DNA from: CAMLFJ01 sp040902305
GTDB taxonomy: Bacteria > Methylomirabilota > Methylomirabilia > Rokubacteriales > CSP1-6
DNA: 64,000 nucleotides
Assembly: GCA_040902305.1 (NCBI GenBank)
Contig: JBBDXN010000040.1
Coordinates: forward strand, 1-64,000
Direction: 5' to 3'
The notes beneath the pieces were generated by a model, which did not search any database, had not been told where the DNA came from, and worked only from the letters and a program-made list of their open reading frames with translations. This document shows, one piece after another, positions 51,919-60,210 of this stretch. The number at the start of each line of letters is the position of its first letter. Within the stretch, counting starts at the first letter, position 1. Both the position numbers and the translations under genes were made by a program.

Positions 51919-53871
51919 TTACGCCTCCGTCAGGCTCATGAGCTCGTAGATCTCGACCGGCTGCCGTCGCCCCTTCACCGGCACGCTGCCCCGGTCCCGG
52001 ACCACGATCCGGTCCTTCAGGACGGCCAGCACCGCGCCGCTGATCAGGATGCCGGTGCCGAGGTCCCGATTCAATCCCTCCATGCGCGACGTCGTGTTCA
52101 CGGTGTCGCCGAGAACCGCGTACTTCTTCTTCCGCGGCGCGCCGAGCGTGCCCGCGAAGGCCTCCCCGGTGTGCACCGCGATTCCCATCGCGAGCGGCCC
52201 GCGGCTCTCCGCCTCCCAGCGCCGGTTCAGCCGTTCCAGGGCCGCGTGCATGGCTAGCGCGGTGTGGGCGGCGTGCCAGCAGTGCTCGGGGTCGTCGAGG
52301 GGGGCGCCATAGACCGCCATGATCGCGTCGCCGATGAAGTCCTGCACGAGCCCGCGATGGGCCAGGATCACGTCCACCATCGCGGTGAAGTAGTCGTTCA
52401 TCATCTCGGAGACGATCTCCGGAGGCAGGCGCTCCGACATCGTGGTGAAGCCGCGCAGATCCGACATCAGCACGGTCACGCGGCGCACCTCGCCGCCGAG
52501 CGAGGTGCCGGTCCGCAGCACCCGGTCCATGATCTCCGGGCTCACGTACTGGCCGAAGGCGGACCGCAGGCGGCGACGCCGCCGCAGGTGCGCGCCCTGG
52601 AGGTAGGCGAGCATGCCGATCAGCGGGGCCAGGAAGTCGAGCCAGTAGCCGCCGCGCGTGTAGGCCTCGTAGGAGGCGGCTGCGAGGGCGGCGACGAGGG
52701 CCAGGCCCACCAGGGCGAGCCAGAGCGGGCGGAGCCAGAGCGAGAGCACCGAGATCGACACGCAGACCACGGTGAGCAGCGCCACGTTCAGGTACCACGG
52801 CGGCGGCAACAGCGCCCGGCGCGAGAGCAGGGTGTTCACCATGTGGGCGTGGATCTCCACGCCGGCCATGGGTCCGGTCGGAGTCGGGAAGGTGTCGCGG
52901 CTCTCCGCGAAGGTCGCGCCCACCAGGACGATGCGGTCGCGGAAGGGATTGTCCGGATCCGGCACCGTGCCCGCGCGCGCGAGCTGCACCAGCGGCTCGC
53001 TCGGGAACGTGGTGAAGGCACCCGCCGGCCCGATGAAGTCGATGCGCCACGGCCGGGCCGCGAGCTGGGCCACCGGCGTCGCCGCGGGCCGGGTCAGGGC
53101 GCCCGTCTCGTCGCGCATCGGTAAGGGGATCGCGGCGCCGCCCGCGGCGAGCTGCTTCGTGAGCTCGGNNNNNNNNNNGGGGGGGGGCTGGCCGCCCGAC
53201 GCGGCGAGCGTGGCCAGCGATAGCGCGGGCAGCCACCCGCCCCGGGCCGCGGGCAGGACCGGCATGAAGCGCCGCACCATGCCGTCGGCGCCGATGGGCG
53301 CGTTGGCGAAGCCCTGCATGCCCCCGAGCTCCGGCGCGAAGGGCGGCAGCAGGGTATAACCGCTCGCGCCGTCCTGGCCCGCGGGCATCGCGAACGTGGC
53401 GAAGAGCAGCGCGCCCGGCCGCGCCGCGTGCCAGCGCCCGACGGTGGCGAGGAGCGCCTGATCCTCCCCCGGCGCGGTGGGCGCGGTGAGGACCAGGTCG
53501 AAGGCCACCACCCGCGCGCCGCTCTGGAGCAGGAACTCGGCGAGGTCGGCCACGTAGCGGCGCGAGAGCGGCTGGCGCTGCCCGAGCGCCTGGAAGGCGT
53601 CGTCGTCGATGACGACCAGGGCGATCTCGGGCGCGGCCACCCGGTCGCGCAGGAAAAGAAATGCGTCCACCGCGCGCGTCTCCCAGCCCGCGAGCACGCC
53701 GGTGCGGGAGAGCGCGGTCACCGCGACGGAGACGAGCAGGCCGACCAGCATCGCGCGGAGCACCCGCGCGCCGCGTCCCGTGCCCCGGAGGGCCAGGGTC
53801 AGCGGCCCGCTCCGGTGAGGCCGACTGCCGAGTGCCGGATCATCACGCAGTCCCGGCCGATCATAGACCAC
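51919..53871 (-). CDS. CHASE2-domain adenylate/guanylate cyclase, second copy
   Basis: About 650 residues, interrupted by a 10-N gap at 53169-53178 (frame appears preserved). The layout is as in the 36405-38483 protein: a membrane helix (MLVGLLVSVAVTAL), a periplasmic CHASE2 domain beginning IALVVIDDDAFQALG, three helices, then a cyclase domain with metal Asp residues in LMSDLRGFTT and IGDAIMAVYGAP and the purine site in KKKYAVLGDTVNTTSR. The frame stays open to 53949, beyond the symporter start on the other strand, so I start it at GTG 53871. ATG 53751 is the other candidate. Confidence 0.85.
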   Translation of the reverse strand: MVYDRPGLRDDPALGSRPHRSGPLTLALRGTGRGARVLRAMLVGLLVSVAVTALSRTGVLAGWETRAVDAFLFLRDRVAAPEIALVVIDDDAFQALGQRQPLSRRYVADLAEFLLQSGARVVAFDLVLTAPTAPGEDQALLATVGRWHAARPGALLFATFAMPAGQDGASGYTLLPPFAPELGGMQGFANAPIGADGMVRRFMPVLPAARGGWLPALSLATLAASGGQPPPXXXXELTKQLAAGGAAIPLPMRDETGALTRPAATPVAQLAARPWRIDFIGPAGAFTTFPSEPLVQLARAGTVPDPDNPFRDRIVLVGATFAESRDTFPTPTGPMAGVEIHAHMVNTLLSRRALLPPPWYLNVALLTVVCVSISVLSLWLRPLWLALVGLALVAALAAASYEAYTRGGYWLDFLAPLIGMLAYLQGAHLRRRRRLRSAFGQYVSPEIMDRVLRTGTSLGGEVRRVTVLMSDLRGFTTMSERLPPEIVSEMMNDYFTAMVDVILAHRGLVQDFIGDAIMAVYGAPLDDPEHCWHAAHTALAMHAALERLNRRWEAESRGPLAMGIAVHTGEAFAGTLGAPRKKKYAVLGDTVNTTSRMEGLNRDLGTGILISGAVLAVLKDRIVVRDRGSVPVKGRRQPVEIYELMSLTEA

Positions 53872-53930
53872 CGGCGCGATCGGCGGCAAGGCGCGCGCCG
53901 CAGATTGCCGGCTCCGGAGGCCGCCTCCGC

Positions 53931-53936
53931 GATAAT
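53931..53936 (+). promoter_or_regulatory. -10 element for the symporter gene
   Basis: GATAAT ends 5 nt before GTG 53942. No ribosome site is present, so the transcript would be leaderless. Confidence 0.5.
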
Positions 53937-53941
53937 GGACC

Positions 53942-55414
53942 GTGCTCACGTGGCCCGATTACGCGGTGGTCCTGGCCGCCCTCGTGGTGCTCCTGGCCAT
54001 CGGGGGCGCCTTCACCCGCCAGCAGCGCGAGACCACCGATTTCTTCCTCGCCCGCCGGCGCATTCCCTGGTGGGCGGCGTCCCTGTCGTTCCTGGCCACC
54101 GAGATCAGCGCGGTGACCATCATCGCGGTGCCCGCCACCGCCTACAGCGAGAACTGGGAATACGCCCAGTTCTTCATCGGCTCGAGCCTGGCCAAGTTCG
54201 TGGTCGCGCTGCTGTTCATCCCCGCCTTCTACCGCTACAACTGCGTCACGATCTACGAGTTCCTCGCCCACCGCTTCGGCGCCGCGAGCCAGGTGACCGC
54301 CTCGATCTTCTTCTTCGTCTCGCGCCTGCTCGGCTCGGGCGTGCGGCTGATGGCGGCCTGCGTGGCGGTGGGGGTGCTCCTGGGCTGGCCGGTGTGGCCG
54401 ACCATCGTGCTCTTCAGCCTGGTGTCCATCGTCTACATCGCGCTCGGGGGCGTGAAGGCGGTGGTGTGGACCAACGTGTTCCAGGCCGTCCTGTTCCTGG
54501 TGGGCGGCGGGCTCACGGTGGCGTTCCTGGCGAGCCAGATCGACGGCGGGCTCGGGACCATGTACCGCACCGCGGCGGAGGCCGGGCGCCTGAACGTGAT
54601 CAACTGGGGACCCGCCCCGGGCGATCCCGACTTCTGGCGCCGCGTGCTCTCCGACCCGAGCATCGTGTGGCTGGCGGTGCTCAACGGCATCGTGGGCTCG
54701 ACCGCCGCCTTCGGCACGGATCACGATCTGATGCAGCGGCTCCTGACCGTGGAGACCCGCAAGCAGAGCCAGCGCACGCTGGCCCTCACCCCGCTCGGCA
54801 CGCTCGTCACCCTGGCCATCTATCTGAGCATCGGGGCCGGGCTCTTCACCTACTACGCGCAGCAGCCGACCGCGGGCCTGCCGCGCCCCGACGAGATCCT
54901 GCCGTTCTTCATCCGCACCGCGATGCCCGAGGTGCTGCGCGGGATCATGCTCGCGGCCATCGTGCTCGCGTCGATCGATTCGCCGCTCGGCTCGCTCTCG
55001 GCCTCCTTCGTCACCGACATCTACCGGCCGCTCCTCGTGCGCGGCCGGAGCGAGGCGCACTACCTCCGGGTGTCGCGGGCCGCGGTGGTGGGCTTCGGGG
55101 TGGTGCTGGCCCTGCTCGCCTGGGGCTTCTCGTTCTTCAGCGGCTTCCTCTGGCTGGCCTTCAAGATCGCGGGCGTCACCTTCGGCTCGCTGCTGGGGGT
55201 ATTCCTGCTGGGCCTGATCACGCGGGCCGGCGCCGACCGCGCCAATGCGGTGGTCATGGTGATCATGGCGGTGATCAACCTGGTGCTGCTGGTGCTGTCC
55301 GAGACCGGGCGTATCGGGCTCGGGTGGTCCTGGCTCGTCATTCTGGGCACCGCGGGCACGATGGCGCTGGCGCCGCTGCTCGCGCCCCTGCTCGACCGCC
55401 GCCCGATTCCCTGA
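53942..55414 (+). CDS. Sodium:solute symporter family protein
   Basis: A 490-residue secondary transporter of the SSS family, with about 13 membrane helices. FLAGRRIPWWA-like sequence (FFLARRRIPWWAASLSFLAT) near 35-55, SFLATEISAVTIIAVPA in helix 2, and GTDHDLMQRLLTVET in the centre are family marks. Na+-site Ser/Thr and the first unwound helix are present. The substrate may be a sugar, carboxylate or amino acid, and SSS sequence alone does not tell. The GTG start lies just after a -10-like GATAAT. Its stop codon lies inside a 16-bp palindrome that also precedes the ferritin-like gene. Confidence 0.91.
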   Translation: MLTWPDYAVVLAALVVLLAIGGAFTRQQRETTDFFLARRRIPWWAASLSFLATEISAVTIIAVPATAYSENWEYAQFFIGSSLAKFVVALLFIPAFYRYNCVTIYEFLAHRFGAASQVTASIFFFVSRLLGSGVRLMAACVAVGVLLGWPVWPTIVLFSLVSIVYIALGGVKAVVWTNVFQAVLFLVGGGLTVAFLASQIDGGLGTMYRTAAEAGRLNVINWGPAPGDPDFWRRVLSDPSIVWLAVLNGIVGSTAAFGTDHDLMQRLLTVETRKQSQRTLALTPLGTLVTLAIYLSIGAGLFTYYAQQPTAGLPRPDEILPFFIRTAMPEVLRGIMLAAIVLASIDSPLGSLSASFVTDIYRPLLVRGRSEAHYLRVSRAAVVGFGVVLALLAWGFSFFSGFLWLAFKIAGVTFGSLLGVFLLGLITRAGADRANAVVMVIMAVINLVLLVLSETGRIGLGWSWLVILGTAGTMALAPLLAPLLDRRPIP

Positions 55415-55435
55415 ACCGCGGTTCAGTGCTATCCT
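55411..55435 (+). promoter_or_regulatory. Palindromic operator with -10 element upstream of the ferritin-like gene
   Basis: CTGAACCGCGGTTCAG (55411-55426) is a perfect 16-bp palindrome that contains the symporter stop codon. TATCCT (55430-55435) lies 3 bp beyond it, so a repressor bound here would cover the -10/-35 spacer. A further half-site CTGAAC is at 55444. The size and symmetry suit a TetR-type regulator. Confidence 0.6.
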
Positions 55436-55478
55436 GCCCCCACTGAACGACCGATCACTCCTCGCAGGGGAGGCCGCC

Positions 55479-56549
55479 ATGTCGAGCAAGTTCCTCTACC
55501 GGTTGCCCGTCGAGCAGACCGAGTGGAAGGTGGAAGGCCAGACCACCACCGCGTTCACCTGGGAGTACGAGGACGGCAGCGACGACCTGCTGCGCCTCTA
55601 CGGCAAGGGCAAGCAGCAGCAGTGGGACGCGGCGGAGCGGCTCGACTGGTCCGAGGAGCTCGATCCCGACAACCCGATGGGCATGTCGGACCGGACGATC
55701 GCCATCCATGGCACCGACCTGTGGAACAGCCTCGACGAGAAGGACCGGGTGCACATCCGGCGCAACCTGCAGGCCCACTCGCTCTCGCAGTTCATGCACG
55801 GCGAGCAGGGCGCGCTGATCGCCACCGCCAAGATCGTGCAGACCGTGCCGACCTACGAGTCCAAGTTCTACGCGGCGACCCAGGTCATGGACGAGGCGCG
55901 CCACGTGGAGGCCTACTCCCGGCTGCTGCACGAGAAGTTCAAGCTCGCGTATCCGATCACCGCCACGCTGGCCAAGCTGCTCGAGGCCACCATCACCGAC
56001 CGCCGCTGGGACATGACCTACCTCGGGATGCAGATCCTGATCGAGGGCCTGGCCCTCGCCGCCTTCCAGCGCATCCGGGACAACTCGACGAATAACCTCT
56101 GCGCGGCGGTCAACGCCTACGTCATGCAGGACGAGGCGCGCCACGTCGCCTTCGGTCGCCTGGCCCTGCGCGAGTACTACCCGCAGCTCACCGACGCGGA
56201 GCGGGACGAGCGCGAGGAGTTCGTGGTCGAGGCCTGCTACCACATGCGCGACCGCTTCAACCAGAAGGAGGTCTGGGAGAACCTGGGCCTCCCGGTCGCC
56301 GAGTGCGTGGCCGCGGTGGACCAGTCGGACACCATGAAGCAGTTCCGGCGGCGGCTCTTCACCCGCATCGTCCCTACCGTGAAGGACATCGGGCTCTGGG
56401 GCAACCGGGTGCGGCGGGCCTACGAGGACATGGGGGTGATGGAGTTCGCCGAGGTGGACGCCGCCGCGATCCTCGACAACGACAACCGGGTGGCCGAGGA
56501 GTTCGACGCCAAGCAGTTCGTGCGGCGGCAGCTCGGCCAGGCGTCGTAG
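55479..56549 (+). CDS. Ferritin-like diiron protein
   Basis: A 356-residue helical protein of the ribonucleotide-reductase-like/ferritin superfamily. Metal-ligand helices contain HGEQGALI, QVMDEARHVEAYSR near 140-155, MQILIEGLALAAFQ and MQDEARHVAFGRLAL near 215-230. The paired (D)EARH motifs are the diiron signature. Relatives include amine and aromatic N-oxygenases and fatty-acid or terpenoid monooxygenases, but the substrate here is unknown. ATG 55479 has GGGGAGG 5 nt upstream and a leader of about 37 nt. A strong palindrome overlaps its promoter, suggesting repression by a small-molecule sensing regulator. Confidence 0.88.
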   Translation: MSSKFLYRLPVEQTEWKVEGQTTTAFTWEYEDGSDDLLRLYGKGKQQQWDAAERLDWSEELDPDNPMGMSDRTIAIHGTDLWNSLDEKDRVHIRRNLQAHSLSQFMHGEQGALIATAKIVQTVPTYESKFYAATQVMDEARHVEAYSRLLHEKFKLAYPITATLAKLLEATITDRRWDMTYLGMQILIEGLALAAFQRIRDNSTNNLCAAVNAYVMQDEARHVAFGRLALREYYPQLTDAERDEREEFVVEACYHMRDRFNQKEVWENLGLPVAECVAAVDQSDTMKQFRRRLFTRIVPTVKDIGLWGNRVRRAYEDMGVMEFAEVDAAAILDNDNRVAEEFDAKQFVRRQLGQAS

Positions 56550-56566
56550 TACTCGCTGACCACCCC

Positions 56567-57265
56567 TCAGGCGAGGTCGAAGAGGAGGAAGTGGGCGGGC
56601 TCGAGGGCCACGATCTCGAGCGCGCTCTCCCGGCTCACCGCGGCGCCGTCCCCGGCCCCCAGCGCGGTGCCGTTCAGCTCCACCCGGCCGGCCACCACTT
56701 GCAGCCACGCGTGCCGCCCGCGCGCGAGCGCGGGCGGCACCCGCTCCCCCGCCTCGAGCCGGGAGGCGTAGAGATCCACGTCCTGGTGGATGGTCACCGC
56801 CCCGTCCCGCCCGTCGCGGGCGGCGATGAGCCGCAGCACCCCGCATTCTTCTTCCTGACGGATCGTCTTCTGCTCATAGCCGGGCGCGAGCCCGCGACGA
56901 TTCGGCAGGATCCAGATTTGGAGGAAGTGCACCGGCTCGTCCGGCTTCGGATTGAACTCGCGGTGGGTCACCCCGGTGCCCGCGCTCATGCGCTGGATGT
57001 CGCCGGGCACGATGACCGAGCGGTTGCCCATGCTGTCGGCGTGCTCTAGCGCGCCGTCCAGCACGTAGGTCACGATCTCCATGTCGTTGTGCGAATGGGC
57101 CCCGAAGCCCCGGCCGCCCACGACCCGGTCCTGGTTAATCACTCTTAGCGTCCGGAACCCCATGTGGGCGGGGTCGTGGTAGCCCGCGAACGAGAAGGTG
57201 TGCGAGGTGTCCAGCCAGCCGTGGTCGAAGTGGCCGCGCTCGGCGGCGGGGCGGGTGAGGATCAT
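56567..57265 (-). CDS. Pirin family bicupin protein
   Basis: A 232-residue bicupin. RGHFDHGWLDTSHTFSF opens the fold, and the metal-binding GFGAHSHNDMEIVTYVLDG with HADSMG and VPGDIQRMSAGTGVTHREF form the N-terminal cupin with His/His/Glu ligands. The C-terminal cupin is plain. Known roles include quercetin dioxygenase and redox-responsive regulation. The choice is open here. ATG 57265 follows AAGGAG. An imperfect dyad (TGTGAGG/CCTTACA) lies about 17-33 nt upstream in the divergent region with the cation efflux gene. Confidence 0.92.
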   Translation of the reverse strand: MILTRPAAERGHFDHGWLDTSHTFSFAGYHDPAHMGFRTLRVINQDRVVGGRGFGAHSHNDMEIVTYVLDGALEHADSMGNRSVIVPGDIQRMSAGTGVTHREFNPKPDEPVHFLQIWILPNRRGLAPGYEQKTIRQEEECGVLRLIAARDGRDGAVTIHQDVDLYASRLEAGERVPPALARGRHAWLQVVAGRVELNGTALGAGDGAAVSRESALEIVALEPAHFLLFDLA

Positions 57266-57280
57266 CACGCGGCTCCTTCT

Positions 57281-57298
57281 TGTGAGGGTGACCTTACA
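57281..57298. promoter_or_regulatory. Imperfect dyad in the pirin/cation-efflux divergent region
   Basis: TGTGAGG, 4 nt, CCTTACA: 6 of 7 bases paired. It falls between the pirin ribosome site and the presumed pirin promoter. A possible operator, on weak evidence. Confidence 0.3.
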
Positions 57299-57339
57299 CG
57301 TCCATGGTACCCGACGGGGCAAGCGGGCCCCCCCGCGGG

Positions 57340-57345
57340 TATCAT
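57340..57345 (+). promoter_or_regulatory. -10 element for the cation efflux gene
   Basis: TATCAT ends 7 nt before ATG 57353, with no ribosome site between, again placing the transcript start at the start codon. Confidence 0.5.
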
Positions 57346-57352
57346 CGAGGCC

Positions 57353-58354
57353 ATGGTGGAGGCGATCGCGGCGGGGGCGGAGGCGCGGGCGCGGCTGCGC
57401 GCGATCGTCATCTCGCTGGTGGTGTCGCTGGTGCTGCTCGCGGCCAAGTACCAGGCCTATCGCCTCACCGGCTCCACCGCGATCCTGTCCGACGCGCTCG
57501 AGTCCATCGTCAACGTGGTGGCCGCCGTCTTCGCGATCGGGGCGATGATCTTCGCGGGCCGCCCCGCCGACCGCAACCATCCTTACGGCCACGGCAAGAT
57601 GGAGTTCCTGAGCGCCGCGTTCGAGGGCGGCCTCATCGCCTTCGCGGCGCTCGTCATCCTCTACGAGGTGGTCCAGAGCCTGACCCAGGGGGTGAGCCTC
57701 CGCGCGCTCGACGTGGGCCTCACCATCGTGCTCGGCGCGGGCCTCGTCAACCTGGCGCTCGGCGTCTACCTCCTGCGCGCCGGGCGCCGATACGACTCGC
57801 TGACCCTGGTGGCGGACGGCCGGCACGTGCTGGCCGACTTCTACACCAGCGTGGGCATCGTGGTGGGCCTGCTGCTGGTCCGGGTGACCGGTCTCACCGT
57901 GCTCGACCCGCTGGTGGCGGCGGTGGTGGCGCTCAACCTCATGTGGACGGGGGTGCGCCTGATCCGCCAGGCCGCCGCGGGGCTCCTCGACGAAGAGGAC
58001 CCCGCCCTGCTCGGCCGCCTGCTCGACGCGCTCCAGCCGTACGTGGGCCAGGGCATCATCCGCTTCCACCACCTGCGCGCGATCCGCGCCGGGCGTTTTC
58101 ACCACGTGGACGCCCACCTGGTGGTCCCCGAGTTCTGGTCGGTGGAGCGATCCCACCAGATGGCGGACGACCTCGCCGAGCGGGTGATGAAAGAGGTGGG
58201 GGTGGAGGGCGTGATGGAGCTCCACACCGATCCCTGCCGCCGCTACTACTGCGCGATGTGCGATCTCGATCCCTGCCCGATTCGACGCGAGTCGTTCCGC
58301 GGCCGCCCGCCGCTCACGCTGGACGAGGCCGTCCAGCCCGACATGCCTCGCTGA
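57353..58354 (+). CDS. Cation diffusion facilitator family transporter
   Basis: A 333-residue metal/proton antiporter of the inner membrane exporting divalent cations such as Zn, Fe, Co or Mn. Six hydrophobic helices run to about 200. The metal-site helix 2 has LSDALESIVNVVAA, and helix 5 has DGRHVLADFYTSVG, so the usual DxxxD pair of one site reads D-x-x-x-E and H-x-x-x-D. NHPYGHGKMEF is the family signature. The C-terminal cytoplasmic domain has His-rich FHHLRAIRAGRFHHVDAH and ends in CRRYYCAMCDLDPC, four cysteines that are not usual and may bind metal. Confidence 0.9.
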   Translation: MVEAIAAGAEARARLRAIVISLVVSLVLLAAKYQAYRLTGSTAILSDALESIVNVVAAVFAIGAMIFAGRPADRNHPYGHGKMEFLSAAFEGGLIAFAALVILYEVVQSLTQGVSLRALDVGLTIVLGAGLVNLALGVYLLRAGRRYDSLTLVADGRHVLADFYTSVGIVVGLLLVRVTGLTVLDPLVAAVVALNLMWTGVRLIRQAAAGLLDEEDPALLGRLLDALQPYVGQGIIRFHHLRAIRAGRFHHVDAHLVVPEFWSVERSHQMADDLAERVMKEVGVEGVMELHTDPCRRYYCAMCDLDPCPIRRESFRGRPPLTLDEAVQPDMPR

Positions 58355-58370
58355 TCCCGACGGAGCCCTC

Positions 58371-58790
58371 ATGAGCGACGAGCTGCTGGAGCGGGTGCGC
58401 GCCCGCGCGCGGTCCAATTCGTTCTGGCGTCACCTGGGCGTGGAGGTGGAAACGGTGCGGGAGGGCTGGGTGCGGCTGCGGGTGCCGGTGCGCGACGAGC
58501 TGCGCAACGCCGCGGGCGCGCCGGTGCATGGCGGCGTTTACGCCGCGCTGACCGACATGGCGGTGGGCGGCGCGCTCGCGACCATGCACGAGGGCTCCGC
58601 GGGCGGGGTGGGCCAGACCACGCTCGACATGAACGTGAGCTTCATCGGATCGAGCGACGGCGACGTCTTCGCGGAGGGGCGCATCCTGCAGCGCGGCCGC
58701 ACCATCGCCTTCGGCGAAGCCACCATCACCGACGCGGCGGGCAAGCTCCTGGCCGCCGGTCGCGCCACCTACATGATCCTGGCGAGGTAG
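58371..58790 (+). CDS. PaaI-family hotdog thioesterase
   Basis: A 139-residue single hotdog domain hydrolysing an acyl-CoA. FWRHLGVEVETVREGWVRLR opens the fold (quoted in part), NAAGAPVHGGVYAALTDMAVGGA carries the catalytic-site HGG and Asp/Thr region, and GGVGQTTLDMNVSFIG follows, as in PaaI/YdiI. It lies 16 bp after the cation efflux gene and is probably cotranscribed. ATG 58371 has CGGAG 6 nt upstream. Confidence 0.9.
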   Translation: MSDELLERVRARARSNSFWRHLGVEVETVREGWVRLRVPVRDELRNAAGAPVHGGVYAALTDMAVGGALATMHEGSAGGVGQTTLDMNVSFIGSSDGDVFAEGRILQRGRTIAFGEATITDAAGKLLAAGRATYMILAR

Positions 58791-58797
58791 CCCGGAG

Positions 58798-58889
58798 CCC
58801 TCACCCCGCCCTCTCCCCAGAGGGGCGAGGGAGACCTCGAGATCTGGAAGACATCCCTCTCCCCTCTGGGGAGAGGGCCGGGTGAGGGC
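58798..58889. repeat. Nested double palindrome
   Basis: Two hairpin units in head-to-head orientation around a 30-bp centre (GAGACCTCGAGATCTGG and so on), so the whole 92-bp element is also an outer dyad. It fills the space between the converging thioesterase and NagZ-type genes. Confidence 0.85.
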
Positions 58890-58890
58890 G

Positions 58891-60210
58891 CTACGTCAGC
58901 AGGCGCGCCAGCACCGCGTCGAGCTGACAGCGCCGCCAGCCATAGGCGGTGAGCGCGGCGACGCCGGGCGCGAGAAACTCCGCATCCCACGGATCGCGCA
59001 TCAACACGACGCCGAGCTTCCGCGCCCCGGCTTGCACCGCGTCCAGCAGCGCCCGGTTCGACTGGTAGAGGTGCGCGTCGTAGAGGAAGAGCACGGTGGC
59101 GTCCGCGGCGGCCGCCGCGGCCCCCCCCCCGGCGGCCTCCTNNNNNNNNNNGGCCATGGCGGGGGCGCGCGGCGCGCCGTCGGCCTCCGCGCGCGGCGCG
59201 CCGCCGGCGACCCGCTCGGGCCGCCTCGCGTCGAGCGCGTCGAGCCGCGCCATGCTCTTCTCGAGCGCCCGCACCGGCAGCGCCTTGTCGCGATAGGCGG
59301 CCAGCACCGCCTCGTAGGCCGCGCGCTGGGCCGCCGCGGTGTGACAGACCAGCAGCAGATCGTGCCCGGCCGCGGCGGTGCGCACGGTGGCCTCCCCGAT
59401 CGGGCAGAGCGCGCCGATCGCGCCCATCTCGAGATCGTCCGACACGATGACGCCGCGGTAGCCCACCTGGCCGCGCAGGTAGTCCTCCACGATCAGCTTC
59501 GAGAACGAGGCGGGCATGCTCGGGGCCGGGTCCAGGTTCGGGTAGAGCGGGTGCGAGGTCATGATGCAGTCCACCCCCGCCTCCATCGCGGCCATGAACG
59601 GAGGCAGGTGGACGGCGTGCATGTCCCCCCAGTCCGAGTCGATCACCGGCAGGCCCAGGTGCGCGTCCACCGGCGCGTGGCCCTTGCCGGGGAAATGCTT
59701 GGCGCAGGCCGAGAGGCCGGCCGCCTGCATGCCGCGGATGCGCGCCGCGCCCAGGCGGGAGACCAGCGCGGGGTCCTTGCCGTAGGAGCGGATGCCGATG
59801 TTCGGGCTGTAGCGCTCGGTGAGCACGTCGAGGCACGGGCCGAAGTTGACGTCGACCCCGAGCCGGCGCAGCTCGCGCCCCTCGATCAGCCCCTGGCGCG
59901 CCACCATGGTCTCCTCGCCGCCGGCGCCCGCGGTGAGGTTGTCCGGGAAGATCGTCACGCCCCCGTGCAGCATGATGATGCGGCCGCCCTCGTGATCCGT
60001 GGTGATCAGGAGCCTCCGCCCGAGCCCGTCCTCGAGCCGCGCGATGAAGCGCAGGAAGCGCTCGGGCGTCTCGAAGTTGCGTCGGTAGAGCATGAGCCCG
60101 CCCGCGTGGATGTCGCGCAGGAGGCGCAGGTCGTCGTCGCGGGCGTCGGGGCCGGGCAGCCCGACGATGAGCTGCCGGCCGACCATCGCTTCGAGGCTCA
60201 TCTTGCTCAT
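58891..60210 (-). CDS. Glycoside hydrolase family 3, NagZ-like beta-N-acetylhexosaminidase
   Basis: About 439 residues with a 10-N gap at 59142-59151 in a low-complexity linker. TTDHEGGRIIMLHG, KHFPGKGHAPVDAHLGLP and VSDDLEMGAI are the family-3 blocks. KHFPGKGH is the NagZ-type loop with the His/Asp acid-base pair, and the Asp of SDD is the nucleophile. It removes GlcNAc from cell-wall fragments. The ATG overlaps the stop of the NamZ-like gene (ATGA). The C-terminal addition after the gap (LFLYDAHLYQSN and on) is a small alpha/beta domain seen in longer homologues. No signal peptide, so cytoplasmic. Confidence 0.9.
   Translation of the reverse strand: MSKMSLEAMVGRQLIVGLPGPDARDDDLRLLRDIHAGGLMLYRRNFETPERFLRFIARLEDGLGRRLLITTDHEGGRIIMLHGGVTIFPDNLTAGAGGEETMVARQGLIEGRELRRLGVDVNFGPCLDVLTERYSPNIGIRSYGKDPALVSRLGAARIRGMQAAGLSACAKHFPGKGHAPVDAHLGLPVIDSDWGDMHAVHLPPFMAAMEAGVDCIMTSHPLYPNLDPAPSMPASFSKLIVEDYLRGQVGYRGVIVSDDLEMGAIGALCPIGEATVRTAAAGHDLLLVCHTAAAQRAAYEAVLAAYRDKALPVRALEKSMARLDALDARRPERVAGGAPRAEADGAPRAPAMAXXXXEAAGGGAAAAAADATVLFLYDAHLYQSNRALLDAVQAGARKLGVVLMRDPWDAEFLAPGVAALTAYGWRRCQLDAVLARLLT

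Noticed and set aside
53872..53949. Extension of the second cyclase to 53949
   Set aside because: It would overlap the symporter start and its -10 element, and the added residues are Arg/Pro-rich without similarity to the other cyclase.
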